In this document: positions 14,024 to 15,964 of the stretch, in pieces
Numbering within the stretch: the first letter of the stretch is position 1
Layout of the letters: each line of letters opens with the position of its first letter
Assembly (NCBI GenBank): GCA_045540055.1
Contig: JAZQGO010000006.1
Span: forward strand, 1 to 15,964
Direction of reading: 5' to 3'
DNA length: 15,964 nt
Source of the DNA: SIG565 sp045540055
GTDB taxonomy: Bacteria; Bacillota; Clostridia; Oscillospirales; Acutalibacteraceae
Translations under genes and position numbers: made by a program
The notes under the pieces: model-generated
Databases searched by the model: none
Seen by the model: only the letters and a program-made list of their open reading frames with translations
Told to the model about the DNA's origin: nothing

Positions 14024-14687
14024 TCTCCAATCTGTACCCAACACCGATAACGGTCTTGATCTGACCGCCGGCGTTACCAAGCTTTTGGCGAAGGGTTTTG
14101 ATGTGCATATCAACTGTACGGGTTTCGCCGATATAATCCATACCCCAAATTTCGCTCATCAGCTTATCTCTTGAAAATACCATATTGGGACTGCGCATAA
14201 AGAGCTTGAGCATCTCAAATTCTTTATGGGTAAGCTCAACCTTTTCGCCGCCCGCAATAACCTTATGCTCGGTTTCCTTTAATGTAATATTGCCTACTGT
14301 AATATCGCCCGTTGTTTCTTCCTTTGCAGTACGACGAAGCACCGCTTTTACACGGGCAACCATTTCCATAACACCAAAGGGCTTTACGAGATAATCGTCA
14401 GCACCGGAGTTAAGGCCGCCGATCTTATCCATCTCGGTGCCTTTGGCGGTCGCCATAATTACGGGGATGTCTTTATATGCCGCGTCAGTTCGGAGCTTTT
14501 TAAGAACTTCAAGTCCGTCCATTTCCGGCATCATAATATCTAGGACAATAAGCTTCGGCTTTTCGGTTTTTAAGGCTTCAAGCATAGAAACACAATCGGC
14601 AAAGCCACGGGCTTCAAAACCTATCTGCTCTAACGTATAAACCTCAATTTCACGGATGGTATTGTCATCATCAACACACCAAATCAT
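13989..14687 (-). CDS. phoP: PhoP/PhoB-like OmpR-family response regulator
   Basis: This 232-residue DNA-binding response regulator is the partner of the kinase downstream. The receiver domain (1-115) has D6-D8, phosphoacceptor D50 in LIVLDIMMPEMDG, T80 and K102. The C-terminal winged-helix domain (about 128-221) has ELTHKEFEMLKLFM and TVDMHIKTLRQKLG, and ends with the usual GVGYRLE. The last 11 residues (NEADGSRSHHA) go beyond the normal domain end, and the final 10 codons plus the stop come from the structured repeat at 13745-14023. Such a tail is probably neutral. The start is ATG at 14687, with AAAGGA 12 nt upstream. Genes for phosphate transport upstream support a role in the phosphate response. 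Confidence 0.92.
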   Translation of the reverse strand: MIWCVDDDNTIREIEVYTLEQIGFEARGFADCVSMLEALKTEKPKLIVLDIMMPEMDGLEVLKKLRTDAAYKDIPVIMATAKGTEMDKIGGLNSGADDYLVKPFGVMEMVARVKAVLRRTAKEETTGDITVGNITLKETEHKVIAGGEKVELTHKEFEMLKLFMRSPNMVFSRDKLMSEIWGMDYIGETRTVDMHIKTLRQKLGNAGGQIKTVIGVGYRLENEADGSRSHHA

Positions 14688-14811
14688 TTTTATAACTATT
14701 CCTTTCTTGCGCTAATTTGGTATTTATCACCACCTTATGAAAAGATGGTCATAAATTGCCATATTTTTCGGTTGCCTCTTCATCGGCGAGAAAAACGGCG
14801 CTATATAATCT

Positions 14812-14839
14812 GTAATGTTGAAACTTGTTTCAACATTAC
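14812..14839. other. Intercistronic hairpin between phoU and phoP
   Basis: Perfect 12-bp arms (GTAATGTTGAAA at 14812-14823, TTTCAACATTAC at 14828-14839) surround a 4-nt loop and overlap the phoU stop codon. No U-run follows in the minus-strand transcript, so it is not a classical terminator. It may stabilise or process the mRNA. Confidence 0.6.
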
Positions 14840-15480
14840 TCTCCTTTATGAATACCCGTAAAAGAGAACTCAACCCACTCTGCAATATTAACAGCGTGGT
14901 CGCCGATACGCTCAAAATATTTAGCAATCATCAAAAGGTCAATGGCATATTCTCCATCTGCTTTATTTTCGGATATCATTTTTATTAACATATCTTTCAT
15001 TCTGCCGAAGGCATCGTCCACAACATCATCGTGTTCGGCTACGGCTTTGGCAAGAGCAACATCCTGCTTTACATAAGCATCAATGCTGTCGGTAACCATT
15101 TTGCAGGTTGCTTCTGCCATAGGCTTAAAGTCGGCAAACTCTGCACCGGTTCTCCCATCGAGAAATGGGATTATCTCGGCAATATCTTCTGCCTGATCGC
15201 CGATTCTTTCCATATCTGTAATCATTTTAAGGGCGGCGGAAATCACACGAAGATCTTTTGCTACGGGTTGCTGTTGAAGCAGGAGCTTTAAGCAAATCGC
15301 TTCTATCTCACGTTCCATTTGGTCGATTTCGTGGCCTTGCTCTTTCGCTTTTCTTGCGCCTTCAACGTCCCCGTTCAACAAGGCTTTGGCTACAAGAGCG
15401 ATCAATTCTTCGCATTCTGCGCCCATTTGGGTCATTTTTTTATTCAGTACCTTAAGCTGTTCATCAAATCTGCTTCTCAT
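14836..15480 (-). CDS. phoU: PhoU, phosphate signalling regulator
   Basis: This 214-residue, all-helical protein links the Pst transporter to the PhoR kinase and damps the phosphate response. Two PhoU three-helix repeats are visible, with the metal-binding signatures DMERIGDQAEDIAE (89-102) and KYFERIGDHAVNIAEW (187-202). An open frame extends 26 codons further upstream, but that part overlaps pstB and does not look like PhoU. The ATG at 15480 (MRSRFDEQL) is the conserved start, with AGGAAGG 13 nt upstream. It begins 4 nt after the pstB stop, so the two are one operon. Confidence 0.95.
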   Translation of the reverse strand: MRSRFDEQLKVLNKKMTQMGAECEELIALVAKALLNGDVEGARKAKEQGHEIDQMEREIEAICLKLLLQQQPVAKDLRVISAALKMITDMERIGDQAEDIAEIIPFLDGRTGAEFADFKPMAEATCKMVTDSIDAYVKQDVALAKAVAEHDDVVDDAFGRMKDMLIKMISENKADGEYAIDLLMIAKYFERIGDHAVNIAEWVEFSFTGIHKGE

Positions 15481-15484
15481 AATA

Positions 15485-15964
15485 TCAACCAAACCTTCCT
15501 GTAATGTAATCCTCGGTGCGTTTATCCTTCGGCTGCGAGAATAATTTCTCAGTTTCACCGAATTCCACTAACTCTCCAAGAAGGAAGAATGCCGTATTAT
15601 CCGAAATACGAACTGCCTGCTGCATATTATGAGTCACTATAATTATAGTATATTTTTCCTTCAATTGCAATGCAAGTTCCTCAATTCGAGAGGTAGAGAT
15701 AGGATCGAGCGCCGAAGTCGGCTCGTCCATCAAGAGAACTTTCGGCTCTACGGCAAGAGCACGAGCAATGCAAAGACGCTGCTGCTGTCCACCCGAAAGA
15801 CCGAGAGCATTCTTTTTGAGTCTGTCCTTAACCTCGTCCCAGATAACCGCATCACGAAGCGCCTGCTCTACGATTTCATCCAGCTTTACCTTGCTTGTGA
15901 TGCCGTGTGTACGGGGGCCGTAAGCAATATTATCGTAAATGCTCATCGGGAAGGGATTGGGCTT
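15485..15964 (-). CDS. pstB: PstB, phosphate ABC transporter ATPase (5' part missing)
   Basis: The frame stays open to the window edge, so the N-terminal part with Walker A lies outside. The visible 159 residues begin at KPNPFPMSIYDNIAYGPR, just after the Q-loop, which is highly typical of PstB. They include the signature LSGGQ, Walker B VLLMDEPTSALDP and the switch histidine in IIVTHNMQQA. The protein energises high-affinity phosphate import with PstA/PstC, presumably encoded beyond the edge. phoU follows after 4 nt. Confidence 0.96.
   Translation of the reverse strand, partial: KPNPFPMSIYDNIAYGPRTHGITSKVKLDEIVEQALRDAVIWDEVKDRLKKNALGLSGGQQQRLCIARALAVEPKVLLMDEPTSALDPISTSRIEELALQLKEKYTIIIVTHNMQQAVRISDNTAFFLLGELVEFGETEKLFSQPKDKRTEDYITGRFG

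Noticed and set aside
14718..14728. TGATAAATA as an extended -10 promoter for phoP
   Set aside because: There is no -35 partner or recognisable Pho box, and AT-rich sequence gives such matches by chance.
14706..14762. Short peptide frame (MKRQPKNMAIYDHLF) between phoU and phoP
   Set aside because: It has 18 codons, no Shine-Dalgarno and no recognisable family.
1..15964. tRNA, rRNA or CRISPR array
   Set aside because: No cloverleaf, ribosomal RNA or regularly spaced direct repeats were recognised on either strand by eye.

Overview
The window looks like a low-to-moderate GC genome of the class Clostridia (Firmicutes). The evidence is a Spo0A sporulation regulator, a SCIFF peptide with its radical SAM maturase (a clostridial hallmark), strong Gram-positive Shine-Dalgarno sites, sigma-A-type promoters, and a PstB/PhoU/PhoP/PhoR phosphate locus. 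I do not name a genus.

Layout. 1-991: spo0A with a promoter and a strong terminator. About 1000-1700: a complete IS200-type insertion sequence with end hairpins, a hairpin that hides its ribosome binding site, and an intact Y1 transposase. 1841-2939: an XRE-type HTH regulator fused to a membrane/YcxB-like region. 2947-3434 (minus): a decayed AraC-family regulator. 3460-3747: copy 1 of a structured repeat, ending 2 nt before a small type IV ABC-transporter-like membrane protein gene (3750-4139). 4162-7083 (minus): SCIFF precursor (6934-7083, 49 aa), attenuator-like hairpin, SCIFF maturase, and a PLP-dependent Orn/Lys/Arg decarboxylase-family enzyme overlapping the maturase by 1 nt. 7157-8813 (minus): cation diffusion facilitator and an uncharacterised membrane-anchored protein. 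8900-10356 (minus): two-gene ABC-2 exporter. 10582-12009 (plus): GltS-like symporter. 12098-15964 (minus): pstB (partial), phoU, phoP and phoR, with copy 2 of the structured repeat between phoP and phoR.

The most interesting observation is the pair of about 275 bp elements at 3460-3747 and 13745-14023. They are homologous end to end but inverted relative to each other. Each has terminal inverted repeats, and in the 14-bp core of that terminal stem four positions differ between copies on both arms, so pairing is kept. Both copies end 0-2 nt before the start codon of the gene downstream, in the same relative orientation. Copy 2 also supplies the last 10 codons and the stop of phoP, and phoR has no recognisable Shine-Dalgarno of its own. 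This fits either a MITE-like mobile repeat or a structured mRNA leader that controls translation, possibly coupling phoR to phoP. Two copies in one window cannot decide between these.

How the genes work together: PstB/PhoU/PhoP/PhoR sense and respond to phosphate. SCIFF and its maturase make a thioether-bridged peptide of unknown role. The remaining genes are transport or regulatory genes without an obvious link to each other.
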